From contig AP017424.1 of the NCBI GenBank assembly GCA_002355495.1, positions 6,203,501-6,267,500 of the forward strand: DNA of 64,000 nucleotides, given 5' to 3'. The notes beneath the pieces were generated by a model. The model was not told where the DNA came from. It did not search any database and worked only from the letters and a program-made list of their open reading frames with translations. This stretch comes from Streptomyces laurentii (GTDB lineage: Bacteria > Actinomycetota > Actinomycetes > Streptomycetales > Streptomycetaceae). This document shows, in pieces, positions 34,524-42,491 of the stretch. A program made the position numbers and the translations under genes. Positions within the stretch are counted from its first letter, which is position 1; every line of letters begins with the position of its first letter.

Positions 34524-35714
34524 ATGACCGAAGCCGTGGCTTTTCCTCAGAATCGAAGCTGTCCCTACCACCCGCCGACCGCCTACGAGCCCCTGCGCGA
34601 GGAGCGTCCGCTGTCGCGGGTGACGCTGTGGAACGGGCGTCAGGTCTGGTTCGTGACCGGGCACCAGGCCGCCCGCGCGCTGCTCGGGGACCAGCGGCTG
34701 TCCACCGACTCGACGCGGGAGGACTTCCCGCTGCCGACCGAGCGGTCCGAGTCGCTGCGCCGACAGCGCCGCGGGGCACTCCTCGGCTGGGACGACCCGG
34801 AGCACAACGAGCAGCGGCGCATGCTGATCCCGAGCTTCACCCTGCGGCGGGCCGAGAGCATGCGGCCCCGCATCCAGGCGATCGTGGACCGGTTGCTGGA
34901 CGACATGATCGCGGCCGGGCCGTCGGCCGAACTGGTCGGCGCGTTCGCGCTGCCCGTGCCGTCGATGGTGATCTGCGAGCTGCTCGGGGTGCCGTACGGA
35001 GACCACGAGTTCTTCGAGGAGCAGTCGCGCCGGCTGCTGCGAGGTCCCGCCGCCGAGGACATCGAGAAGGCGTTCCGGTCGCTGGAAGGCTATTTCGGCG
35101 AGCTGATCGAGACCAAGCGGACCGACCCGGGCGAGGGGGTGATCGACGACCTGGTCGCCCGGCAGCGCGAGGAAGGCAGGCCGGACGACGACGAGTTGGT
35201 GCAGTTCGCCACGGTCCTGCTGGTGGCGGGGCACGAGACCACCGCGAACATGATCTCGCTGGCGACGTACACGCTGCTCGAACACCCCGCGCGGCTAGCG
35301 GAGTTGCGGGCCGACCCGGGGCTCGTCCCGGCGGCCGTGGAGGAACTGCTCCGCTTCCTGTCCATCGCGGACGGGCTCGTCCGGGTCGCCCGTGAGGACG
35401 TGCCGGTCGGGGACCAGGTGATCCGGGCGGGTGAGGGCGTGGTGTTCCCGACGTCCCTGATCAACCGGGACGACTCGGTGTACGAGCACCCCGACACCCT
35501 GGACTGGTCGCGTTCGGCCCGGCACCACGTGGCGTTCGGCTTCGGCATCCACCAGTGCCTGGGGCAGAACCTGGCGCGGATCGAACTGGAGATCGCGCTG
35601 GGCACACTGCTGCGCAGGCTGCCCGGTCTGCGCCTGGCCGCCCCCGCCGACCGGATCCCGTTCAAGCCCGGGGACACCATTCAGGGGATGCTCGAACTGC
35701 CCGTCACCTGGTAG
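34524..35714 (+). CDS. Cytochrome P450
   Basis: 396 residues, standard bacterial P450 length. The I-helix motif AGHETT lies around residue 234, the K-helix EELLR pair near 275, and the heme ligand Cys345 in FGFGIHQCLGQNLAR. Overall it resembles CYP105/CYP107-type monooxygenases. It needs an external ferredoxin and reductase, neither of which is encoded nearby. It stands alone, and a hairpin follows at 35724-35754. The 200-base leader before it is free of genes and contains an AT-richer patch near 34420-34460 that may hold the promoter. Confidence 0.93.
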   Translation: MTEAVAFPQNRSCPYHPPTAYEPLREERPLSRVTLWNGRQVWFVTGHQAARALLGDQRLSTDSTREDFPLPTERSESLRRQRRGALLGWDDPEHNEQRRMLIPSFTLRRAESMRPRIQAIVDRLLDDMIAAGPSAELVGAFALPVPSMVICELLGVPYGDHEFFEEQSRRLLRGPAAEDIEKAFRSLEGYFGELIETKRTDPGEGVIDDLVARQREEGRPDDDELVQFATVLLVAGHETTANMISLATYTLLEHPARLAELRADPGLVPAAVEELLRFLSIADGLVRVAREDVPVGDQVIRAGEGVVFPTSLINRDDSVYEHPDTLDWSRSARHHVAFGFGIHQCLGQNLARIELEIALGTLLRRLPGLRLAAPADRIPFKPGDTIQGMLELPVTW

Positions 35715-35723
35715 GCGGAGCGA

Positions 35724-35754
35724 TGCCGTGGGCGGCCCCACCCCGCCCGCGGCA
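35724..35754 (+). terminator. Terminator hairpin after the P450 gene
   Basis: Arms 35724-35735 and 35743-35754 pair over 12 bases with a 7-base loop. One pair is G-U in the plus-strand transcript but A/C in the minus-strand one, so it favours the P450 transcript over the convergent PhoX gene. Confidence 0.65.
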
Positions 35755-35773
35755 CCCGGTCATCAGGCCCCGG

Positions 35774-37197
35774 TTACTTCCAAGGCCCCGTCACCGCGAA
35801 CGTCGTCCCCGGCGTGTAGCAGTTGACGTACATCGTCGCCCCGTCCGGCGAGAACGTGACGCCCGCGAACTCGCCCCACTCCGGAGCTTCCGGCGTGCCG
35901 ATGTTCTGGGCCCCGCGTGCCACCGCGTACACCTCGCCCTTCCTGCTCACGCCGAAGACGTGCTGCGCGCCCTCGCCGTCCTCGCACACCATCAGGCCGC
36001 CCGTCGGCGCCAGGCAGATGTTGTCCGGCGACTCGCCCGGCAGCCGCACGTTCGTGTCCGGCCCGAAGACCACGACCAGCGTCAGCCGGCGCGGCCCCGG
36101 CTCGTACTTCCACACCTGCCCGTAGTGGGTCGCCGCCGAGCCGTCCTTCGCCCGGGCGAACGACGACACGAAGTAGACCGCCTGCCCGCCCCAGTAGCAG
36201 CCCTCCAGCTTCTGCGCGTGCGTGATCCCCTTCGATCCGAAGTCCTGGTTCCTGATGGGGGTTTCGGCCGCCATCGGATCCGGTACGGGCACCCACTGGA
36301 TCCCCTCGAACCGTGTCCCCGGCTCCTGTACCACCGACAGGTCCGGCACCCCCGGTACCCGCATCGCCTCAAGCGCGCCGCCCGCGCGCAGCGAACCCGT
36401 CCCGCCCAGCGGCTTGTTCGGCAGGAAGCGGTAGAAGAGGCCGAAGGGCTTGTCGAACGCGTCCTCCGTCTCGTAGACGATCCCGTTCCGCGGGTCGATC
36501 GCGATCGCCTCGTGCTGGAAGCGGCCCATCGCCGTCAGCGGGACCGCTCCGGTGCGGTGCGGGTCGGCGCCGTCGACCTCGAAGATGAAGCCGTGGTCCT
36601 TGGTGTAGCCGCTCGTGCCCGCCCGGTCCTCGGTCTCCTCGCAGGTCAGCCACGTCCGCCAAGGGGTGGGCCCGCCCGCGCAGTTGACCGCCGTCCCGGC
36701 GATGCCGACGCGCTCGCCGAGCACGTTGTCGCGCCCGTCCAGCTCCAGGACCGTACAGCCGCCCTTGGCCCCCGGGTCGTACGTCAGGCCGGCCACGGTC
36801 GGCACCCCGATCAGTCCGGTGGCCCGGTTCTCGTGATTGCGCACCAGGTGCACCCGGCCGCGCCGGCCCGCGAAGGCGCCCATGCCGTCGTGGTTGCTGG
36901 GCACCAGCCCTTCGCCGGACCGCAGTTGATCGCCCTGCCGCGACAGGACCTTGTACGAGAAGCCGGCCGGCAGGTCGAGCAGTCCGGCCGGGTCGGCGAC
37001 CAGCGGACCGTATCCGGCGTGGTTCCCGCCGAGCGGACCGGCACCCGAAGGGCCCCCACCCGAAGTGCCGCCCCGGCCGCCGCGGCCGTGCCCGCGAAGA
37101 GTTCGGAGAAGGCGCCGGCGAAGGCGATGCCGGCGACGGACGCGCCCGTCCCGGCGAGGATCTGACGTCGTGTTGCGGAAGAACGTTCGGCGAACAT
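35774..37197 (-). pseudogene. PhoX-type alkaline phosphatase (DUF839), frameshifted near its N-terminus
   Basis: The mature part (from HAGYGPLVADPAGLLDLPAG to the end) is a full PhoX/DUF839 beta-propeller with CEETEDR, RFQHEAIAIDPRNG and SPDNICLAPTGGLMVCEDG, residues that bind Ca and Fe in the family. Its Tat signal (SATRRQILAGTG, ASVAGIAFAGAFSELFAG) begins at the ATG at 37197 in a different frame. The two frames join if one G is added in the G run at 37071-37074 (coding strand). Nothing else is wrong, so this may be a sequencing error and the gene intact. The enzyme would be an exported phosphatase. Confidence 0.75.
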
Positions 37198-37367
37198 GAG
37201 GCAACGACCCGCTTTCTGCAAAGGAACAGAGAAGGGTGTGACGTGTGACCCGCATGTGTGTACCACGCACGGTGGTGACACGTGAACCACGCGGGCCACA
37301 CGCTGCCTCAGGGAAGAGCCCAGGGAGAAGCCCGGGGAAGAGCCTCAGGCTGGAGAGCCGCCCCCGC

Positions 37368-37792
37368 TCAAGCCAGCTCGGCCGACAGGGTGATCGTCGT
37401 CCCCGTCAGCGCCTGGCTCACCGGGCAGTTCTTCTTCGCGTCCTCCGCGAACGACTGGAACTGCGCGGCGTCGATGCCGTCCACCTGGCCGCGCACGGAC
37501 AGGTGGATACCCGTGATGCCCGTGCCCGGCTGGAAGGTGACGTCCGCCTTGGTCTCCAGACGGGTCGGCGGGTTCCCGGCGCCCGCGAGCGCGTGGGAGA
37601 GGGCCATGGAGTAGCAGGCGGAGTGCGCGGCGGCGATGAGCTCCTCCGGGCTGGTCTTGCCGTTCGCCTGCTCGGCGCGCGACGGCCAGGAGACCGGGTA
37701 CTTGCCGATGCCGGAGGAGTCGAGGCTGACGACCCCCTCCCCTTCATGAGGTCGCCCTGCCAGACGGTGTGGGCGTGACGCACGGTGGCCAT
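37368..37792 (-). pseudogene. OsmC-family peroxiredoxin, frameshifted by one base
   Basis: The N-terminus ATVRHAHTVWQGDLMKG starts at the ATG at 37792. The rest of the protein (SSGIGKYPVSWPSRAEQANG, TSPEELIAAAHSACYSMALS with the peroxidatic Cys, and DAKKNCPVSQALTG with the resolving Cys) continues in another frame. Adding one G in the GGGG run opposite 37739-37742 restores a normal OsmC/YhfA protein of about 141 residues. All catalytic residues are kept, which argues for a sequencing indel or very recent mutation. The family reduces organic hydroperoxides. Confidence 0.8.
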
Positions 37793-37824
37793 GTGTATCC
37801 CTTTCGCTTGGGGTACGGCCCAAG

Positions 37825-38919
37825 CTACTGCGCCACCAGCCCCTTCGCGTCCCGCGCGAGGGCGGTGAGCCGGGAGATCGCCCGGAAGTACTTCTTCTTG
37901 TACCCGCCGTTCAGCATCTCGTCGCTGAACAGCTTGTCGAAGGGCAGGCCGGAGGCGAGCACGGGTATCTCGCGGTCGTAGAGCCGGTCGGCGAGCACGA
38001 CGAGCCGCAGCGCGGTCGACTGGTCGGGGACCGCCCGCACGTCGGTGAGGCACACCGCCGTCAGGTCCTCGGTCAGCGCGCTGTACCGGCTCGGGTGGAC
38101 CTTGGCCAGGTGATCGAGCAGGTGCGGGAAGTCGTCGAGGGAGGCACCCGGCGTGGCGTACGCGGTCCGGGTGACGGTCTCGTCGTCGTACGGCGCGGGG
38201 GCCTCGGGCAGCCCGCGGTGGCGGTAGTCCTGGCCGTCGATTCGCAGCGGCCGGAAGTGCGCGGACAGGCCCTGGATCTCGCGCAGGAAGTCGGCGGCGG
38301 CGAACCGGCCCTCGCCGAGCTTGCCCGGCAGGGTGTTGGAGGTCGCGGCGAGCGCCACGCCCTCGTCGACGAGCTTGCCGAGCAGGCTGGAGACGAGGAC
38401 GGTGTCGCCCGGGTCGTCCAGCTCGAACTCGTCGATGCACAGCAGCCGGTGTCCGCTGAGGGTGCGCACGGTCTGCTGGAAGCCGAGGGCGCCGACCAGG
38501 TTGGTCAGCTCGACGAAGGTGCCGAAGGCCTTGAGCGCGGGCTCGGCCGGGGTGGCGTGCCAGAGGGAGGCGAGGAGGTGGGTCTTGCCGACGCCGTACC
38601 CGCCGTCGAGGTAGACGCCGCGCGGTCCGGCCGCCGCGGCCGGCTTCTTCGGGGCGCGGGAGAACCAGCGCCGCCGTCCCTCGCCGGAGGCGTGGGCGCC
38701 GCCGAGGCCCGCGGCGAAGTCGGAGAGGACCTGGACGGCCTGGGTCTGGCTGGGCTGGTTCGGGTCCGGGATGTACGTGTCGAAACGCACCGAGTCGAAC
38801 CGGGGCGGCGGCACCATCTCCGCCACCAGGCGGTCGGCGGGGACGTGGGGCTCACGCGAACACAGCGAGAGCGGGGCGGCCTCGATGGGCGCCGCTTCGG
38901 TTATGGCACGGGTCGACAC
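37825..38919 (-). CDS. zapE: Cell division protein ZapE / AFG1-like ATPase
   Basis: 364 residues. Walker A is GVYLDGGYGVGKTHLLASLW, Walker B is LLCIDEFELDDPGD, and sensor 1 is AATSNTLPGKLGEGRF, all in the AFG1/ZapE arrangement. The C-terminal RLYDREIPVLASG and YKKKYFRAISRL are family features. In Proteobacteria ZapE acts on FtsZ, and mitochondrial AFG1 acts with proteases; the actinobacterial role is untested. The GTG at 38919 is chosen because it gives the conserved N-terminal block PLSLCSREPHVPADRLVAEM. Only 36 bases separate it from the divergent reductase gene. Confidence 0.9.
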   Translation of the reverse strand: MSTRAITEAAPIEAAPLSLCSREPHVPADRLVAEMVPPPRFDSVRFDTYIPDPNQPSQTQAVQVLSDFAAGLGGAHASGEGRRRWFSRAPKKPAAAAGPRGVYLDGGYGVGKTHLLASLWHATPAEPALKAFGTFVELTNLVGALGFQQTVRTLSGHRLLCIDEFELDDPGDTVLVSSLLGKLVDEGVALAATSNTLPGKLGEGRFAAADFLREIQGLSAHFRPLRIDGQDYRHRGLPEAPAPYDDETVTRTAYATPGASLDDFPHLLDHLAKVHPSRYSALTEDLTAVCLTDVRAVPDQSTALRLVVLADRLYDREIPVLASGLPFDKLFSDEMLNGGYKKKYFRAISRLTALARDAKGLVAQ

Positions 38920-38955
38920 AGTTATCCACTGTAAGCGCCATGTCAGACTGCGAGG

Positions 38956-39798
38956 ATGCGACGCCTGTTCCCTGTGACGGACATGACATCCACGACGCCG
39001 CCGCGCGCGGCCGGTGACACCGCCGGTACAACCTCTTCCGCTTCCGCGGACGCGGCCGTGACCGGCGCCGACCGGGAGTGGACCCTGGACGAGCTGGCCG
39101 ACGCCTACGCGTACCCCGACCCGCTTCCGGAGGGTGCCTCCTGGCTGCGCGCCAACATGGTCTCCTCGCTCGACGGCGCCGGCCAGCACGACGGCCGCTC
39201 CCAGCCGCTGTCCTCGGACGCCGACATGCGGGTCTTCGGCACCCTGCGGGCGCTCGCCGACGTCGTGATCGTCGGCGCCGAGACCGTACGGCAGGAGGGC
39301 TACCGTCCCGCCCGGGCGCGGGAGGCCTTCGCCGAGCGCCGGGCTGCGGCGGGGCAGGGCCCGGCGCCGGTGATCGCGGTGGTGACCGCCTCGATGGAGC
39401 TGGACTTCTCGCTGCCGCTGTTCACCGAGCCGCTGGTGCCGACCCTGGTCCTGACCGGTGCCGCGTCCTCCCCGGAGCGCCGGGCGGAGGCCGAGCGGGC
39501 GGGCGTGGAGGTGGTGATCGCGGGCGACGGCCGTGACGTCCAGCCGCTGGAGGCGGTGGCGGCGCTCGCCGAGCGCGGGCTGCGGCGCCAGCTGACCGAG
39601 GGCGGGCCGACGCTGCTCGGCCAGTTCGTGGCGGCGGGAGTGCTCGACGAGCTGTGCCTGAGCCTGTCGCCGACCATGACGGCGGGCGGTGCGCAGCGGA
39701 TCGCCGGGGGCCCGGTGATCGCGGTTCCGCAACGCTTCGCCGTGGCATCGGTACTGGAGCAGGACGGCTTCCTCTTCACCCGCTACCGTCGGATCTGA
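38956..39798 (+). CDS. Pyrimidine reductase family protein (RibD C-terminal domain)
   Basis: 280 residues. The RibD-C/dihydrofolate-reductase-like fold is shown by RANMVSSLDGAGQHDGRSQP, DVVIVGAETVRQEGYRP, LTEGGPTLLGQFVAAG and DELCLSLSPTMTAGG. Family members reduce the ribosyl-aminopyrimidine intermediate in riboflavin synthesis with NADPH. This stand-alone version may act elsewhere, as no riboflavin gene is near. The ATG at 38956 is used, although the ATG at 38983 would give more room for a promoter in the tiny gap to zapE. Confidence 0.85.
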   Translation: MRRLFPVTDMTSTTPPRAAGDTAGTTSSASADAAVTGADREWTLDELADAYAYPDPLPEGASWLRANMVSSLDGAGQHDGRSQPLSSDADMRVFGTLRALADVVIVGAETVRQEGYRPARAREAFAERRAAAGQGPAPVIAVVTASMELDFSLPLFTEPLVPTLVLTGAASSPERRAEAERAGVEVVIAGDGRDVQPLEAVAALAERGLRRQLTEGGPTLLGQFVAAGVLDELCLSLSPTMTAGGAQRIAGGPVIAVPQRFAVASVLEQDGFLFTRYRRI

Positions 39799-39917
39799 CA
39801 ATCGGCGGAATTAGTCGTTCCGCTTACTTTGCGCTGGGCAGACTTACCCTCGCAGTCCCCGGTCCCGCATCCCGTGCGGGCACGGGGAAGGATGGTTTCC
39901 GCAGAAGGGCTCCTGAG

Positions 39918-40388
39918 GTGTTCACAAGCGTTCTGATGATCGAGAAGCCCTTGACGGCCGTCGACGTGGAGTTCGTCACCACTCTGCACGGCGACGAGGG
40001 CGTGTCCTTCATCGTCCTGATGCAGCCGCGTGGTGACCAGGCCGACGTACTGCTGCGCGCCATCGACGACGTCGCCATGGGCGATCTGAAGGAAGCGGCC
40101 CGCGAGCGCGACGAGCTGGAGGGCAAGGCCGCGCTCGCCCCCGCCGAGACGGCCCTGGAGGTCTCGCTGCAGGCCCTGCGGGCCGCGGGATGCGACGCGG
40201 TCGGAGAGGTGATCGAGGATCACCCGCTGGACAAGATGAAGAGCGTCGTCGACGGGTCCGAGGCCGACGAGGTGATCGTGCTGACGGCCCCGCACTACGT
40301 CGAGGAGTTCTTCCACCGCGACTGGGCCTCCCGCGCCCGCCACAAGGTGGGTGTCCCGGTTCTGAAGCTGTTCGCGCACAGCGAGTGA
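39918..40388 (+). CDS. Conserved actinobacterial protein, UspA-like fold suspected
   Basis: 156 residues, soluble. The pattern VVLxQPRGDQADVLL, DDVAMGDLKEAARERDELEG and AGCDAVGEVIEDHPLDKMKSVVD, ending in EVIVLTAPHYVEEFFHRDW, looks like a nucleotide-binding stress-protein fold (alternating beta/alpha with a C-terminal VPVLKLF strand). Streptomyces copies of this gene, always near murC and msrB, are often mislabelled indole-3-glycerol phosphate synthase, but no TIM-barrel motif is present. The GTG at 39918 is the first usable start. A strong hairpin follows before murC. Confidence 0.7.
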   Translation: MFTSVLMIEKPLTAVDVEFVTTLHGDEGVSFIVLMQPRGDQADVLLRAIDDVAMGDLKEAARERDELEGKAALAPAETALEVSLQALRAAGCDAVGEVIEDHPLDKMKSVVDGSEADEVIVLTAPHYVEEFFHRDWASRARHKVGVPVLKLFAHSE

Positions 40389-40411
40389 CTCCGGACACGA
40401 CCTGACGCGGC

Positions 40412-40447
40412 GCGGGCGCCCGGGGCCACCGCTCCCCGGGCGCCCGC
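40412..40447 (+). terminator. Strong 14-bp hairpin before murC
   Basis: The arms at 40412-40425 and 40434-40447 pair perfectly over 14 bases with an 8-base loop, after the stop at 40388. It separates that gene from murC. Confidence 0.8.
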
Positions 40448-40514
40448 CCGTCATCGCCTAGGCTGGGCCCGCATTCGTCACACACGGACACGGACTGACC
40501 CAGGGGAGAACCGC

Positions 40515-41906
40515 ATGGCACCCGCCATCCCTGCCGCCATGGAACGGCCGCACTTCATCGGCATCGGCGGTGCCGGAATGTCGGGCATCGCGAAGATCCT
40601 CGCCCAGCGCGGCGCCAAGGTCGCCGGCAGCGACGCCAGGGAGTCCGCCACCGCCGACGCGCTGCGCGCCCTGGGCGTCACCGTGCACATCGGCCACGCC
40701 GCCGAGCACCTGGCCGACGACGCCTCCGCCGTCGTCGTCTCCAGCGCCATCCGTGCCGACAACCCCGAGCTGGCCCGCGCCGCCGAGCTGGACATCCCGG
40801 TCGTCCACCGCTCCGACGCGCTCGCCTCCCTCATGGACGGCCTCGGCGCCATCGCGGTCGCCGGCACCCACGGCAAGACCACCACCACCTCCATGCTGGC
40901 CGTCGCGCTCACCGAGCTGGGTCTCGACCCCTCGTACGCGATCGGCGGCGACCTCGCGGGCCCCGGCACCAACGCCCGGCACGGCGAGGGCGAGATCTTC
41001 GTCGCCGAGGCCGACGAGAGCGACCGCAGCTTCCAGAAGTACGACCCGTCGGTCGCGATCGTTCTCAACGTCGAGCTGGACCACCACGCCAACTACGCCT
41101 CCATGGACGAGATCTACGAGTCCTTCGAGGCGTTCGCCGCCAAGATCCGTCCCGGCGGCACCCTGGTCGTCGGCGAGCACGCGGGCGCCCGCGAGCTGGC
41201 CGGCCGCGTCTCCGGCGACAAGGACCTGGTCGTCCGTACGGTCGGCGAGGACGAGACCTCCGACGTGTGGATCCGCACGATCGAGCCGAAGGGCATGACC
41301 AGCGAGGTCGTCGTGGTCATGGACGGCGTCGAGTACGTCTTCACCGTCTCCGTGCCCGGCCGCCACTACGCCCACAACGCCGCCGCGGCCCTCGCCGCCG
41401 GCGCCGCGGCGGGCGTCGACCCGGCCGCGCTCGCCCAGGCCCTCACCGCGTACACCGGTGTCGGCCGCCGCCTCCAGCTCAAGGGCGAGGCCGCGGGCGT
41501 GCAGGTCATCGACTCGTACGCGCACCACCCCACCGAGATGACCGCCGACCTGGAGGCCATGCGCGGCGCCGTCGGCGGCTCGCGCCTCCTGGTGGTCTTC
41601 CAGCCGCACCTGTTCTCCCGGACCCAGGAGCTGGGCCGCGAGATGGGCGACGCGCTCGCGCTCGCCGACGCGTCGGTCGTCCTCGACATCTACCCGGCCC
41701 GCGAGGACCCGATCCCGGGCGTCACCAGCGAGGTGATCATCGACGCGGCCCGCGCGGCCGGCGCCGGCGTCACGCCCGTCCACGACAAGGCCACTGTCCC
41801 GGACGTGATCGCGGGAATGGTCCGGCCCGGTGACTTCGTTCTCACCATGGGCGCGGGCGACGTCACGGACCTCGGCCCGAAGATCCTCGCCCGCCTGTCC
41901 AACTGA
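40515..41906 (+). CDS. murC: UDP-N-acetylmuramate--L-alanine ligase
   Basis: 463 residues. The N-terminal UDP-binding motif is GIGGAGMSGIAKIL (15-28), the ATP loop GTHGKTTTTSML at 117-128, then ADESDRSFQKY, NVELDHHANYAS, and the C-terminal domain with DSYAHHPTEMTADLEAMR and FQPHLFSRTQ. The enzyme adds the first L-Ala of the peptidoglycan stem peptide to UDP-MurNAc using ATP. Here it is outside the usual dcw cluster, as is common in Streptomyces. The msrB gene follows after 19 bases, so they may be cotranscribed. Confidence 0.95.
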   Translation: MAPAIPAAMERPHFIGIGGAGMSGIAKILAQRGAKVAGSDARESATADALRALGVTVHIGHAAEHLADDASAVVVSSAIRADNPELARAAELDIPVVHRSDALASLMDGLGAIAVAGTHGKTTTTSMLAVALTELGLDPSYAIGGDLAGPGTNARHGEGEIFVAEADESDRSFQKYDPSVAIVLNVELDHHANYASMDEIYESFEAFAAKIRPGGTLVVGEHAGARELAGRVSGDKDLVVRTVGEDETSDVWIRTIEPKGMTSEVVVVMDGVEYVFTVSVPGRHYAHNAAAALAAGAAAGVDPAALAQALTAYTGVGRRLQLKGEAAGVQVIDSYAHHPTEMTADLEAMRGAVGGSRLLVVFQPHLFSRTQELGREMGDALALADASVVLDIYPAREDPIPGVTSEVIIDAARAAGAGVTPVHDKATVPDVIAGMVRPGDFVLTMGAGDVTDLGPKILARLSN

Positions 41907-41925
41907 TCACCTGAGGGAGGCGGAC

Positions 41926-42336
41926 ATGGCCGATTACGAGGTCCAGAAGACCGACGAGGAATGGCAGGCCCAGCTGACGCCGTCCGAGTACCAGGTGCTC
42001 CGGCTCGCCGGCACCGAGCCCGCGTTCCGCGGCGCGTACACGGACACGAAGACCAAGGGCGTCTACGCCTGTCGCGCCTGCGGCGCCGAACTCTTCACGT
42101 CCGAGGAGAAGTTCGAGTCGCACTGCGGCTGGCCTTCCTTCTTCGACCCGAAGGACAGCGAGGCCGTCGAGCTGATCGCCGACACGTCCCACGGCATGAT
42201 CCGTACCGAGGTGCGCTGCGCCCGCTGCGGTTCGCACCTGGGGCACGTCTTCGAGGGGGAGGGGTACCCGACCCCGACCGACCAGCGGTACTGCATCAAC
42301 TCGATCTCGCTCCGTCTGGAGACCGAGGAGAGCTGA
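41926..42336 (+). CDS. msrB: Peptide-methionine (R)-S-oxide reductase
   Basis: 136 residues. Zinc-binding pairs are C49/C52 (CRAC) and C98/C101 (CARC), and the catalytic cysteine is C123 in RYCINS. The GWPSF motif at 68-72 and HLGHVF at 104-109 are hallmarks. It reduces the R epimer of methionine sulfoxide in oxidised proteins. The ATG at 41926 has GGGAGG upstream. It is placed 19 bases after murC. Confidence 0.96.
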   Translation: MADYEVQKTDEEWQAQLTPSEYQVLRLAGTEPAFRGAYTDTKTKGVYACRACGAELFTSEEKFESHCGWPSFFDPKDSEAVELIADTSHGMIRTEVRCARCGSHLGHVFEGEGYPTPTDQRYCINSISLRLETEES

Positions 42337-42339
42337 TCC

Positions 42340-42355
42340 GGGGCCGTCCGGCCCC
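42340..42355 (+). terminator. Short hairpin after msrB
   Basis: GGGGCC and GGCCCC form a 6-bp stem with a GTCC loop immediately after the msrB stop, followed by TTGT. Confidence 0.6.
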
Positions 42356-42388
42356 TTGTACGACCTCTAGGATCGTCTGACGTTTTGC

Positions 42389-42430
42389 CGGCGGGCGGTC
42401 GGACAGCGAAGCCTGCCCGACCGCCCGCCG
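42389..42430. terminator. 14-bp hairpin upstream of the glutamate-synthase-like gene
   Basis: CGGCGGGCGGTCGG (42389-42402) pairs perfectly with 42417-42430 across a 14-base loop. It lies 62 bases before the next start and is preceded by TTTT. It could be a second terminator for msrB or an attenuator in the following leader. Confidence 0.5.
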
Positions 42431-42491
42431 CGCAACGCCCGCGCCCCGCCGTACGTCGAGGGGCCGGGCATCGTCGACGAGAGGAACGTTC

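Noticed and set aside
38930..38938. TTATCCACT resembling a DnaA box in the zapE/reductase gap
   Set aside because: Single copy, one mismatch, and no cluster or AT-rich unwinding region; not an origin.
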